Assembly: GCA_009602725.1 (NCBI GenBank)
Contig: WELB01000031.1
Coordinates: forward strand, 266,425 to 279,717
DNA from: Spirogloea muscicola
Taxonomy: Eukaryota; Streptophyta; Zygnematophyceae; Spirogloeales; Spirogloeaceae
DNA length: 13,293 nucleotides
Direction of reading: 5' to 3'
In this document: positions 1 through 8,954 of the stretch, piece after piece
How positions within the stretch are numbered: the stretch's first letter is position 1
Layout: every line of letters begins with the position of its first letter
Notes under the pieces: generated by a model
What the model was told of the DNA's origin: nothing
Seen by the model: only the letters and a program-made list of their open reading frames with translations
Databases searched by the model: none
Program-made: the position numbers and the translations under genes

Positions 1-15
1 CGCCGCCCGGCTGCT

Positions 16-42
16 GGCGGCGGCGGCGGCGGCGGCGGCGGC
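16..42. repeat. (GGC)9 microsatellite in DPM2 5' leader
   Basis: Nine uninterrupted GGC triplets lie 34 bases before the DPM2 start codon, so they probably fall in its 5' UTR or core promoter. Such runs are common in GC-rich algal leaders. No upstream ATG lies between the run and the DPM2 ATG. Confidence 0.8.
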
Positions 43-76
43 TTGAGGGCCCTTCCCCCGCGGTGCAGGGGCGGCC

Positions 77-437
77 ATGCAGCTGAGCGACCGCGCGGCG
101 GGCCTGGTGCTCCTGCTCGCCAGCTGCGCCCTCTTCGCCTACTACTCCGCCTGGACCCTCCTCACCGTCAGCCCCCGCCCCACTCCCCGCTTTTGCTGCC
201 CCGTCTCCCCCTCCATGGCCGCCGCTGACCTCGCCCCCCGGCCTGGCCGCGCCTGCGCGCCTGCCGCAGCCGTTCGTGGAGGCCGGCCACCCGCTGCAGG
301 CCTACTTCCCGCGCCGGGAGTATGCCATCGCCATCCCCGCGCTGGCCGGCGTCTCGCTCCTCTCCCTCGTGGCCATCTACGTCGGCGTCGTCATCCTCGC
401 CGCCAGGCGGCCCAAGGCCAAGGCCAAGGCCAGCTGA
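77..437 (+). CDS. DPM2: DPM2, dolichol-phosphate mannosyltransferase subunit 2
   Basis: Small ER membrane protein that, in animals, stabilises the DPM1 catalytic subunit with DPM3. The enzyme makes dolichol-phosphate-mannose for N-glycans, GPI anchors and O-mannose. Two exons are seen, 77-166 and 270-437. The 103-bp intron runs from GTCAGC to CCGCAG, and both joins are phase 0. The product is 85 aa, against 84 in human. Exon 1 gives the first membrane helix with LFAYYSAWTLL, matching the conserved FTYYTAW block; Phe20 and Tyr22 correspond to the human Phe21/Tyr23 reported to matter for DPM1 contact. Exon 2 carries YFPRREYAIAIPALAG, then a second hydrophobic helix and a basic tail (RRPKAKAKAS). 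Reading through the intron gives proline/alanine-rich nonsense, which supports splicing. The ATG is the first in frame, in a GCCATGC context. The family call is secure; no neighbour here belongs to the same pathway. Confidence 0.93.
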
Positions 438-1077
438 CGCCCTGCGGGCCTGCCGCCGGGCCACCGAGACCCGGCAGGAGCTGCCCGGTCCGCCTTTGCG
501 ACGCGTGCGCGTTCATGGTTCGCCGGCGGCGTCGGCCTTTCGCTGGGAAGCGAGTCGGACTGCCTCTCTGAAGCCGAGCAGCTCACTGCAGTCAGCGCTG
601 AGCCGGCTGACTCGCCACCTTCACGCCCCCTGTTGGCCTTTCATGTCGAGCAGCCAATCTTTGGTTGCTAGAATCGGCAGCTGGCTCATTGATTGAGACC
701 TCCAGAGATTCTTTGGCAGCTACGAAGGCAAGCTGGCAATGCTGCTGCATTCCTGAACCGTGCTTGACTCTTAAGTCATGCAACCAGCAACCGTGTGTGA
801 CCCGGAACTGACCGCAATGCAACAGTCAAAAGGCAGACGCGGCACAGAGGCGAGCAGTCTGCTGCTAAGCGGTCGGCTTTGGACAGGATGCATATTTACA
901 ACAAGTATAGCCATGCCTGGCAGCAGGCCACTTGTCCGTACAGATACAGGGCAGGAGCCGGCCGGCTATTGCTATTGCTGCGGCCAAGCCCGGCAAACGA
1001 GAAAGCTAGCAAGAGAGAGAAGCGGCCACTTTGCAATGGCTCCTAGTGACGGAGAAGGAAGGCCAGCAGGCCATCTG
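438..1077. other. Convergent intergenic region, 3' UTRs of DPM2 and 4E-T-like gene
   Basis: This 640-bp stretch lies between two stop codons that face each other. I see no exon with conserved residues in any frame. The open frames here are GC-driven and lack recognisable motifs. It should hold both 3' UTRs. No TGTAA poly(A) element was found on the + strand for DPM2; one candidate exists on the - strand at 896-900. Confidence 0.6.
896..900 (-). terminator. Candidate TGTAA polyadenylation signal of the 4E-T-like gene
   Basis: The - strand reads TGTAA here, the usual chlorophyte poly(A) signal. It lies about 180 bases beyond the 4E-T-like stop codon. The position suits a 3' UTR of roughly 200 bases, but a five-base motif occurs often by chance. 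Confidence 0.35.
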
Positions 1078-4000
1078 TCAGCCATACCGTAGCTTTCGCT
1101 CCGGCTCGTCCAGGGGTACCAGTGGGGGCTGCTGAGGGAAACCGCCGAGGCCCTGCCGCATGGTGACCAGCTGCTGGGACATGCTTATGTTTGCGTTGCC
1201 CGAAAGCCACGGTTGCTCGCCCAACTTGCCTTCCACCCTGTCCTGGCGCTGCAGCTCCTGCTGCGGGATGTGCGGTGACATGTACAGCATGCTCGGCTGC
1301 TGCTGCCGGAACAACGGATGTGGCAAGCCTTCGAGGAAGCCATGAGGAGCCATGCCGGGACCTCCCTGGAAATTTGGCGGCATGCTGCCCAGCGGCAGCC
1401 TGCCCAGCGGCACCGGCGGCATGAGAAACTGCGGATGCTGGTGCTGCAGCTGCTGCTGCTGCAGCTGCTGCTGCTGCTGCTGGACAAGGTGGTGGAAGTG
1501 GACTTGCGGAGGCACCAGGGATGGGTGGTGCTGTGCTAGTGGCTTGTCCTCAAGCGCAGGCGGTAGATGCTGAAAGGCGTCCTGTGGCACATGGAAGGGG
1601 AGCGGCGGTCCAAAAGTGGCTCCGTCCTGGTGAGCTGGCCACGATTGCTGCTGCTGCTGCAGGTGGCCGTGCTGGAAGTGGGCAGAAGGAAAGGTGGGTG
1701 CGGGTGGATGGGAGGTGGGGGTGAAGAGTGCAGCGTGCTGCGCAGCCAGGCTGGCTACGAAGCTCGCACTGCCTTGCGAATGGCTGGAAAGCTGGTGGTC
1801 GCCATGCTGAGCCGGGGTGTAGTGGTTGGCGGCGAGCACGTCTGGGGCCACATGGAAGGGGGTGACTCTTTCCCCTCGAACCTGCTCATCCATCCCATCT
1901 GCCTCCAAGTCGTGCAGCACTGCGGCCTGAGAAACTGCAGTCAGACTGCTAACAGCATCCTCAACCTCTGACTGCGCTCCCTGCTGCGGGGTCTTGCTGC
2001 TCGTCATCATCCCGGCACTCTTCATGGCATCCCCAAAGAGCTTTCCGCTGCTCCTGGCAGCGGAGGAGGATTGTGAGCTTGGCGTTGAGCTTGAAGTACG
2101 ACTCTGTGGACCTCGGGCATTGATACCCAGCCCTCCAGTGCCTGCTGCGACCAGAATGGCCTCACCAGGTGGAGATGCAGATGCGCCACCCAAGCCTGGG
2201 GTGTGGTTGCCACCAGGGGGCCTGTGCTTGGCACCGTCCTGCAGGAGCGAAAGCAGGTGCTTCGAGGCAAAGTCGCTGCCCTGCATGCTCACAGCAACGT
2301 TTGCCGACGCCATGGCTGCGGCTGCTGATGCCCACGCACCCATCCCCGCCTCTTCGCTGCCACCTTTCCTGCTGGCCTCCTCCAACAGCGGTTGCTCAAT
2401 GTCTTCCAGGCTCAAGAATGAGGGCTTGAGGACACTGTCCTGAACCAAAGCTGAGGAGCTACGTGGGTGCTGCTGGTCCTGCTGCTGCAGATGCTGCTGG
2501 CGCTCCTGCTGCTGCTCCTGCTCTCGCTCTATGTCTTCTAGGCTCAAGAATTCGGGCTTAGGCACACTGTCCTGCACCAGAGCTGAGGGGCCACCTAGAT
2601 GCTGCTGCTGCTGATAATGCTGATGCTGCTGCTGCTGCGGCTGCTGCTGGTCCTGTTGCTGCTGCTGCTGTAGCTGCTGCCCTGTAACTCGTGGCAAATC
2701 CAGGGGTACTACCTCCTCGGCGCAGAACAAAGGGGCCACTGCACCAGCCTTTTTCACAAAGGAAGATGCTGCAAAGCCTCTCTCAATATCCTCAACCGAG
2801 GGCCCTTGAGGCATTGGTTTCGAGAGGGACTCTGCTCGACTGGCTGTCTTAGAGCACTGCAGCATCGTTGTGGCAGAGGGCTTGCCTGGGGGCCGGTATG
2901 GCTCGCCGACTAGCATCGAGAGCAAGCTGGGCATGACCTCCTGCTCTGCTTCATCGACCACTTCTGCAAAACCCTTGCAATGGTGTGAGGACGCTGTAGG
3001 GCATGAAGCTGGCAAGACACATAAACGAGCTAATGAGATGGGTAAAGTGCATGTGAACATGCTAACGCATGCATGTCAAGGGAAGAGTTGCGGCACACAC
3101 CTTCAGTACTGGAGAACCATTGCGCAAATTTGGAGGACTTTGGTGGTGGTGAATGCAGGGGGAGGTCAACAGCTACTGTTTCCTGTTTGATCACCAGCAC
3201 TAAGTGGCTGTTAGTGCTCACTGCCCCTTTTTATATGGTAGAAAGCAGTGCGGCCATCACAATCCTAGTGCAGCATGCATGCCTCAGAAGAGAGTCTGTG
3301 CACCTCAACGTGGCTATCCAACATGCGGGCATCCAAGTGGCTCCCGTTACTGCCGACAGCGACCCCCCTAAAGAGGTCGTCAAGGATTGAGCCTTCTCTG
3401 CTCGCGGGTGCTGATGTGCCCGTAAGGTCTCGAGGACCGAAGAATTTGTCAAAGCTCCAGGCACTTCCAGTGGCTCCATTCCATTCCGCTCTGTTCTTGG
3501 CAGGGACCTGAACATGGCCTGTTTGATCTTCTCCTGCATCTGCAGCACATTGACGATGTTCTTCCTTGGTAGCATTGGAGTGCGCGGGCGAGGGCTTCTT
3601 CTCCACATCCTTGGGCTTCTTCTCCACGTCCTCGCTCCTTCCAACAGCTGCAACCGAGGCAAAGAGGCTATCCTCTAGGTCCCGTGCCTGCAGCATTTTA
3701 GGAGATCAAGCTTACAAAAGTCAGTCAATAGCACGAGCTTGCCGGCAGCTCCTGTCAACGCACAGAATTTGGTCTGCTTATACCTTGATTCCTTGCCCGG
3801 ATCCCATGGCTTCCATTGGCAGCAAGCTGGAGCTGATGGACGGGACAATCTTTGCATCGGAGGCCTTCACAAGCAACGACTCAACAAAGCAGACTGCGTC
3901 AGGAGTCATTGACCGCTGCCAGCTGAGCCAAGGTACTGGCAAACCGGCAACCTGCTACAGACGGTGGCCACCTCAGGCTCACAATCTTGATGATGGTGAA

Positions 4001-5782
4001 AGAGAGTCAACAAACGGAAGTCAGAGGCAGTGGTAGAACAAGGCCATTGGGGAGGGGGTTAAACGATGCACCTCAGCAGACGGTTGTGTGGTCTCTTCAA
4101 AACCCGGGGGCTTTATAAAGCCAGGTGGAATTACGGGCCTCGTAGCATGTACCGTCGCTGCTGATGGTGCAGAAGCAGCCACCAGAAGTGATGGCTCGCG
4201 AGTCTGAGGACCTGGATGGTCGGAGGTTCCCGACAAGTCTGGATCCCACAGGCTGTCAATGCTGTGCTTCCGCCGCTGGAGCTCATCCTGCCCCACCACA
4301 CGCACTGGCTCGCAGCTACGCCGCTGTGCATCCTTGCGCATCTTCTCAAACTCCTCTGTGCATGACCACAGTAACGTCAGCTGTTGACTGCAAGCCCCCT
4401 GCTCTTGCCCTCTTGCCACAGCAGACCCTGGGACAGCATTCAATCCACCACGAAAAGCTGTGGCTGCACAACTTTTGAAACAAACCCTGCTGGCCGCCAC
4501 AAAGAGAACATTGGGCTCCTTGTGCCCATTCGGTACTGCAGAGCACTCCCATTGTCTCGACACAGACCGTTCCTCAACCATCTCTCCTAGCGCACATTCC
4601 TGGCGGGCCAAAGTGCCAGCAAGTCACCAGAAGCCTTACCTCTGCGCTTCCTCTCCATTGCTGCTCTCTCCTCCGAGGTCATGACTCCATTGCCAAACGT
4701 CTCCTTGTCCGCAAAGTCGTCACCAAAGGCTGGCTGGTGGCGTGGATTGTCCTGCCACGTGAAAGGGCCCCTCCAGTCAAATAACAAGCGCATAGACCAA
4801 GAGCCAGACAGGGCGTGACAGGTCGACGTCCCATGGCCCAGCTCACATTCGAAGCCCTACCAGGCGTGCAACAGGGCAGGACAGTTGCTGGCCAGCTACT
4901 TCCCAACCTGATTGCTAGCTCCATAAGGAGGACGAGGGAGCTGCTGGTGGCCAGGGCGAGAGCGCTCGAAGCTCGGGGAGGGGCGGTCTGGGCCATGTGA
5001 GTTGCTCCTTGAGAAAAGTGCTCCCCTGCCACCGGGCCCGCCATCCCTGTCGAGGGCAGCCCAGCCTGGTCGCAGCATGATGCCCTCGCCATTGGCCCCC
5101 CCACTGCCATACGGCTTCCGCATGCCGTCCCGTGCGTGACCTGACAGACATGCCCGCAAGGATTGTCCGCTTGAGGCTGATAGGGCTGCACAACATGGGA
5201 AATGTGCCCCATGCTTCCTCCAACAAATGCCTGGATTCAACTTGGCTGCATGGCACAGCTCCACTCACGCAGCAGCAACTAGCACTTCGACGGCACGCCG
5301 TTTCCTTTCCTCGCTCAAGCAAGGCAAGCCCGAAGAGACGCAGAGACCACAGGGTGACTCTGATGGACGTCCAGTGCAGGTCAGCTGGCTCACCTCGGTC
5401 GTCCGTCTCAGGGTCGCCAAAGCTCCGCCTGCTTGGCTCGCGGTCGACGAGGTGGTGGTGGTCCGGCGCGCCGTCCCACCGCCGGCCAGGGAGCCCCATG
5501 GGGCCGTTGGCGCGGTGGCCCCCATTCATCGCGGCGTCCCTTTCCCAGCCACCTCCGGGCCCCTCCCTCGAGGGGTATCCCACGCCATTGCCGCCGTCTT
5601 CGAAGCTGCGGCGGCCGCGGTCCATGCCCGGCCCCGGTCCCAGCCCAGGCCCCGGCCCCGCCCGCCACGATTCCTTGTTGCGCCACTCTGGCGCGGCCTC
5701 CGGGAGAAGTGGCAGTGCCACTGGGGGCGGGGGAGGAGCGGCGGTGAGAGGCGGCGGGGGGCTGTCCTTGACCTGGACATCG
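1078..5782 (-). CDS. 4E-T/CBE1-like eIF4E-binding, P-body-type protein (5' exon unresolved)
   Basis: The family represses mRNAs and recruits eIF4E and DDX6-type helicases to P-bodies; the role here is inferred. Eight exons join in phase, in transcript order: 5782-5394, 5140-4908, 4751-4640, 4355-4072, 3915-3784, 3687-3351, 3175-3101, 2963-1078, giving about 1148 aa. The least certain junction is 3351/3175: acceptors placing the exon start at 3172, 3175 or 3199 keep the same phase, and a phase-0 alternative exists.

Family-like segments in order: an R/G/S-rich N-terminus with PEWRNKESW and GRRWD (residues about 25-110); KETFG, then SEERAAMERKRREEFEKMRK (about 223-255); VIPPGFIKPPGFEE (about 320); GSILDDLFRG (about 482-491); SKFAQWF (about 509-515), like the SRFSRWF-type block of 4E-T; MPSLLSMLVGEPY; and three (V/L)EDIE motifs. 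The last 400 residues are Q/H/P-rich with pure Q runs. I find no folded enzyme domain. The first coding exon with ATG and eIF4E-binding motif lies upstream of 5782 and could not be fixed. The family assignment comes from remembered motif order, so it is moderate. Confidence 0.66.
1443..1482 (-). repeat. CAG/CTG tract coding polyglutamine (first)
   Basis: Near-perfect CAG triplets on the coding strand, broken by single CTG codons, encode a Q6-L-Q4-L type run near the C-terminus of the 4E-T-like protein. Such Q/H-rich stretches are typical of P-body proteins and also of slippage-prone GC-rich algal coding DNA. Confidence 0.8.
2399..2457 (-). repeat. LSLEDIE block, copy 2 of an internal duplication
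   Basis: This stretch encodes ALVQDSVLKPSFLSLEDIE. It matches 2531-2589 over about 58 bp; by eye roughly 50 positions are identical. The two lie 132 bp (44 codons) apart, so the duplication keeps the frame. The intervening sequence is glutamine-rich. Confidence 0.8.
2531..2589 (-). repeat. LSLEDIE block, copy 1 of an internal duplication
   Basis: This stretch encodes ALVQDSVPKPEFLSLEDIE and is the partner of 2399-2457. A third, more diverged motif (PSVEDIERG) lies further N-terminal, near 2785-2810. That suggests an ancestral short motif was duplicated again recently. Confidence 0.8.
2601..2676 (-). repeat. CAG/CTG tract coding polyglutamine (second)
   Basis: Q-rich coding stretch (QLQQQQQQDQQQPQQQQHQHYQ) directly before LSLEDIE copy 1. 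It is imperfect, with D, P and H codons inside the CAG runs, so it looks older than the first tract. Confidence 0.75.
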
Positions 5783-6039
5783 CTGCAGTCAAGGGAGAGG
5801 AGGACGGCGCGTCAGCGGGGCGGCGAGGCGCGCGCGCGGAGAGCGCTGCGGCTGCGCGGCCTCCGGCGAGGCTGCGGCGGCGGGGGCGGGGGCGGCCATG
5901 GCGTGGGGGGGGGCAGGGGCGGCCGGTGCGGCCACCCACTGGGAGGCAGTGGGCTGCGGCTGCGAGAGCGCAAGGTGCTTCTCCAAAGTGACCCCAACGG
6001 GCTGTCGGCTGTGAGAGGGGCGCCGTGAGGAGAGAAAGC

Positions 6040-6110
6040 AAGTGCCCGCCCATGAGAGAAAGAGGGGCTGGCAAAGCCAACCCAAAAAGAATGGACAATG
6101 TTCAAAGCCA
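6040..6110 (+). repeat. Dispersed hairpin repeat, copy A
   Basis: Contains GGGCTGGC-AAA-GCCAACCC (6065-6083), followed by an A-rich stretch and AATGGACAATGT. It matches 13090-13147 with only about three differences over some 55 bases. The preceding AGTGCCCGCCCAT resembles the leader of copies B, C and D. Confidence 0.8.
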
Positions 6111-6164
6111 GAGAAAGAAGTGCCGAAAAAGGGCTACACTACAAAGTGCAAGACGGTGCAGATG

Positions 6165-6283
6165 GAAAGGGCGGGCTCGCCCAGTGAGGATGGGGATGGG
6201 GGCTGGAGAAGAGGAAAAGCCAGGCCAAAAAGGGATGAACAGAGGACGAGAAGGGGCCAGGGGAAGCGCTGAGAAAAGCAAGC
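6165..6283 (+). repeat. Dispersed hairpin repeat, copy B (degenerate)
   Basis: Same order of blocks as copy C: GGGCTCGCCC, GTGAGGAT, GGGGCTGG, AAGCCAGGCC, AAAAAGGGATGAACAGAGGA, CGAGAAGGGGCCAG, AAGCGCTGAGAAA. The hairpin is broken by an insertion between the stem halves. It lies inverted relative to copy C, about 175 bases away. Confidence 0.7.
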
Positions 6284-6458
6284 CAGGACACCGGTTTTGC
6301 GCACGGGATTGGGCGGCCAGTGCAAGCGCTGACGGTGCAAGCATGTCAACCAAGAGACGGCGAGGGCCTGATCCCACTTCCAGGACCCTAGCCTCTCTGA
6401 TTTGCGGCTGCTTAGCAGGGGTTACTGAGTAATTTGTAGCTGCTTTCTTTCTTTGTGT

Positions 6459-6580
6459 GCTTTGGTTTCTTAGCGCTTCCTCTGGCTTCCTCTGGCCCCC
6501 TTCTCGTTCTTTGTTCATTCTCTTTTGGGCTGGCTTGTCCAGCCCCTATCCTCAATGGGCGAGCCCTTTCTTCTTTCTTC
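6459..6580 (-). repeat. Dispersed hairpin repeat, copy C
   Basis: On the - strand it reads AAAGGGCTCGCCCATTGAGG, then a perfect 7-bp stem GGGCTGG-ACAAG-CCAGCCC (6545-6527), then AAAAGAGAATGAACAAAGAA and CGAGAAGGGGGCCAG. It closely matches the first half of copy D. Its tail holds a short direct repeat of CCAGAGGAAG. Confidence 0.8.
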
Positions 6581-6976
6581 TGATCTGCACATGCTCTCCC
6601 CTTCACCACTCGCCTGCTCTCTTTCGCTTTTCGCGCGCGCTCGACTCTGCTCGCCCTCGAGCTCCTCGTCGCTCTCGCGTGGGCTTGCGCCAGCCTTGCT
6701 CCGCGCCATGGCTGCCGCCGGCCCCCCGCCTGCACGCACCTGCGGCCGCCTCTTGGCTGCGGGTGCTTCCGGCTCCCGCCCGCTGCAGGGCTTGCCGCCG
6801 CCGCCTTGCCCCTCCGCTTCCCCCTGCCTGCCCGGCTCGTGCCGGCCGCTCTTGCTGCAGGCCCTCGCTTGCGGCGCGCCTGGCAGCCGGCTGGCGCAAG
6901 TGGGTCGCCCGCCGGGGCCGCAGGTACAGCCGCGCTGCACCTGCCCGACGGCCGCCGTGCCCGGCTTCGCGCAGCC

Positions 6977-8822
6977 ATGCGGCTGATGGCAGCTGCCTCC
7001 TGCCATGTAGTGCAGAGAAGCGGAGGTGCTGGTGCACCACAACGTTCGCGGTTGGCAGCTGGCGGCACGGGCCTCGGCGCGGCGCCCTCGACGAACCGGG
7101 AGGAGCTCAAGGATCTGATCAAGCAGATCACGACTGGCACCGACCGTGGCAGGGTAGGGGAGCTGCTGTCGCCCCTCTCGCACCTGCAACGCGCTCCGTG
7201 CCAGCTGTGCAGGAGCTGACCGCCTGCCAGGGCGAGCTGCAGCAGGCAGCCAGGCGCCAAGCCATGGGAGCTGGCGGCCAGAGTTGGACTGATGCTGTGA
7301 GCTCCTCGTCTGCTCCATCTGCCGGGCTGCCTGCAGAAGACCTCATATCGGCAGAGGCAAGGAGTCCTGGAACTGCTGCAGGTAACCTCGCTTGGGTGCC
7401 GAATTTGGCCTGGAGGAATCATGGAAGCGCACCACTCGAGCAATGCGTCGGACACGTGACGGGCTTGGCACTCGGCATATCCATATTTCTCGTGCAGACG
7501 GGCTCACAATGAGGAGCTCTGCTGGCCTGCCTCCAGGCCCTGGAGAAGTGCAACCCCACAAGCAATCCTATCATGTCGCCTCTTGTGTCTGGGACCTGGA
7601 CGCTCCTTTACACGGCACCGACAGACGGTTGCTGCCGCCATCCTGGCACTCCTGCCCGTTGCTGGTCGCAAAAATTGCATCAACACTTTTCGCTATGTTG
7701 CTTGGCAACCTGCCGATCTGCACGGATCACTTAAGGTACTGGCAGATACTGAAGCCTGAATGACACAATCCTGATCACACTGATCCTGGAGATGGGCTGC
7801 AGAGGCCACTGTGGACAAATTCGCTGGCACAGAAGAAGGACCCTTCCTTGCACGCATCAAGCCTGCTGCATTCGGCTCTGTCAGGCAAACAGGCAGTACC
7901 CAGGTAACTTTTGCTCCTTTGCCTTGAGCTGCTCAATGCTCTCAGTCTACTGTGTCAGCCACACTGTTTTTACCTGCACAGAATCACATGGAGCCTAGAA
8001 GCGGCACTAAGCAGCAGCATACAGTAATGGAGAGAAGGGCAAAGTGGACTACTCAGGGGTGCTGCTTAAGTTTCAATATTGCTGTTCCAGCTGTGATTGA
8101 ACGCCCTTATTTGTGCAACCTGCTCAATATATGTAGGTCATTGATACAAACAGGATGAAGGTGGACAATATTGCGAATTTCACCTTCTTTGGCATGCCAG
8201 GTGCTTTGCCTTGACCCAAAAGTCCCTCAAATTATGACCACATACTCGAGAAGATTCATATTGTATAGAGAGGAGCAGGCACATTCTCCACTCGTGCAGC
8301 TTGACAATGGTTGACTTGTGCTTTGTGTCGCAGTTTCTTGCAATTTCTGGTAAAATGCCTGTGATAGTGTCAACGTTCTGTGCAGGCTCTTTGTGCATCA
8401 ACGGTTCTTTTGGAAAAAGCCCGCCACTTCCTGGAAGGGGTGCCGTAAGGTTGGATGTAGTCTTCGACAAATTTGTTCTCAGAGTTGGATCACTTGGGCC
8501 CATTACAATGCCTCTTGGGTGGATCCAGCCAAAGGGGTGAGCAATCTTAGCGAAAGTATGATAGCTGAACGCACTTGCAAGTCTCCTCTTCACTGAGTGC
8601 GTCTGTCCCTTCCTTGTGCCAGTCCTCACATGTAGAGACTCTTACACAAGTGCGTGGGCTGTCAATTGTCGATTTTCGTGCGCTGGTAAGTCAATCTCCT
8701 TGACTGATGGCAGGTGGGTTGACACGACTTACTTGGACGAAGATCTGCGGATTGGCAGAGGAGACAAAGGCTCAATCTTTGTCGCTACACGGCCACGACG
8801 TCATAAACCACAGAGCAACTGA
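6977..8822 (+). CDS. Plastid-lipid-associated protein (PAP/fibrillin family)
   Basis: Fibrillins are lipocalin-like proteins of thylakoids and plastoglobules, tied to plastid lipid and quinone storage and stress responses. Seven exons join in phase: 6977-7153, 7337-7381, 7537-7627, 7803-7903, 8137-8200, 8386-8536, 8714-8822, giving 245 aa. After a basic, Ala/Ser/Gly-rich leader of about 38 residues comes [18 protein letters not shown] (about 41-58). Next are ALEKCNPT (75-82), [16 protein letters not shown] (about 89-104), [13 protein letters not shown] (about 112-124), [11 protein letters not shown], then [14 protein letters not shown]. The diagnostic end is [20 protein letters not shown] followed by [13 protein letters not shown]. 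The block order is that of a full-length PAP/fibrillin domain; the end resembles the plant FBN9-type subgroup, but I assign no symbol.

The start is uncertain. ATG 6806 is in frame. Alternatively, ATG 6708 in a good GCCATGGC context opens a 72-codon exon ending CAG|GTACAG at 6923, which could splice in phase to 7016. Donor 7628 (GTTGCT) is weak, but phase and homology support it. Confidence 0.88.
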
Positions 8823-8954
8823 GCTGGAAAAGTCACTGCTGGTCATCAGAATGCAGTGATTCACTATACAGACATGACACCCCTATGATAGTCACCACTT
8901 GAGTGGAGAAGCCACGGGGTAGCAGAATGTATATTATTATAAGAAACTTGTGTG
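8823..8954. other. 132-bp tail-to-tail spacer between fibrillin and CTNNBL1
   Basis: Two convergent stop codons lie 132 bases apart. The spacer is AT-richer than the flanking genes, with TGTATATTATTATAAG near 8931-8942. No TGTAA signal was seen on either strand in it, so the 3' UTRs may extend into, and overlap, the opposing gene. Confidence 0.7.

Larger units (their letters stand above)
5783..6976. promoter_or_regulatory. Shared 5' region of the divergent 4E-T-like and fibrillin genes
   Basis: The two genes point away from each other, so promoters and leaders of both must lie here. The part nearest the 4E-T-like gene (5790-5990) is extremely GC-rich. It contains an unplaced 5' exon: candidate - strand ATGs lie at 5899-5897 (MAAPAPAAAASP) and 6053-6051 (MGGHLLSLLTAPLS). 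The middle (6040-6580) is filled with hairpin repeat copies. The part before the fibrillin gene (6590-6700) is pyrimidine-rich on the + strand, and 6708-6923 may hold an extra transit-peptide exon. No clear TATA box was identified. Confidence 0.5.

Noticed and set aside
1994-2443. Open frames on the + strand opposite the Q-rich exon
   Set aside because: They are mirror images of a repetitive, GC-rich coding exon and contain no family motif.
1078-3060. A single 660-codon open frame taken as a complete intronless gene starting MFTCTLPISLARL
   Set aside because: The first 33 or so codons look like intron. An acceptor at 2964 joins in phase to exons encoding SKFAQWF and other family blocks upstream, so this is a terminal exon.
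5132-6028. Long + strand frame of 298 codons, Arg/Gly-rich
   Set aside because: It is antisense to two supported exons of the 4E-T-like gene; its Arg/Gly content is what the complement of Pro/Ala-rich coding DNA gives.
6412-7455. 347-codon - strand frame and 351-codon + strand frame over the fibrillin 5' end
   Set aside because: Both run through the hairpin repeat and fibrillin introns, lack conserved blocks, and conflict with the in-phase exon set.
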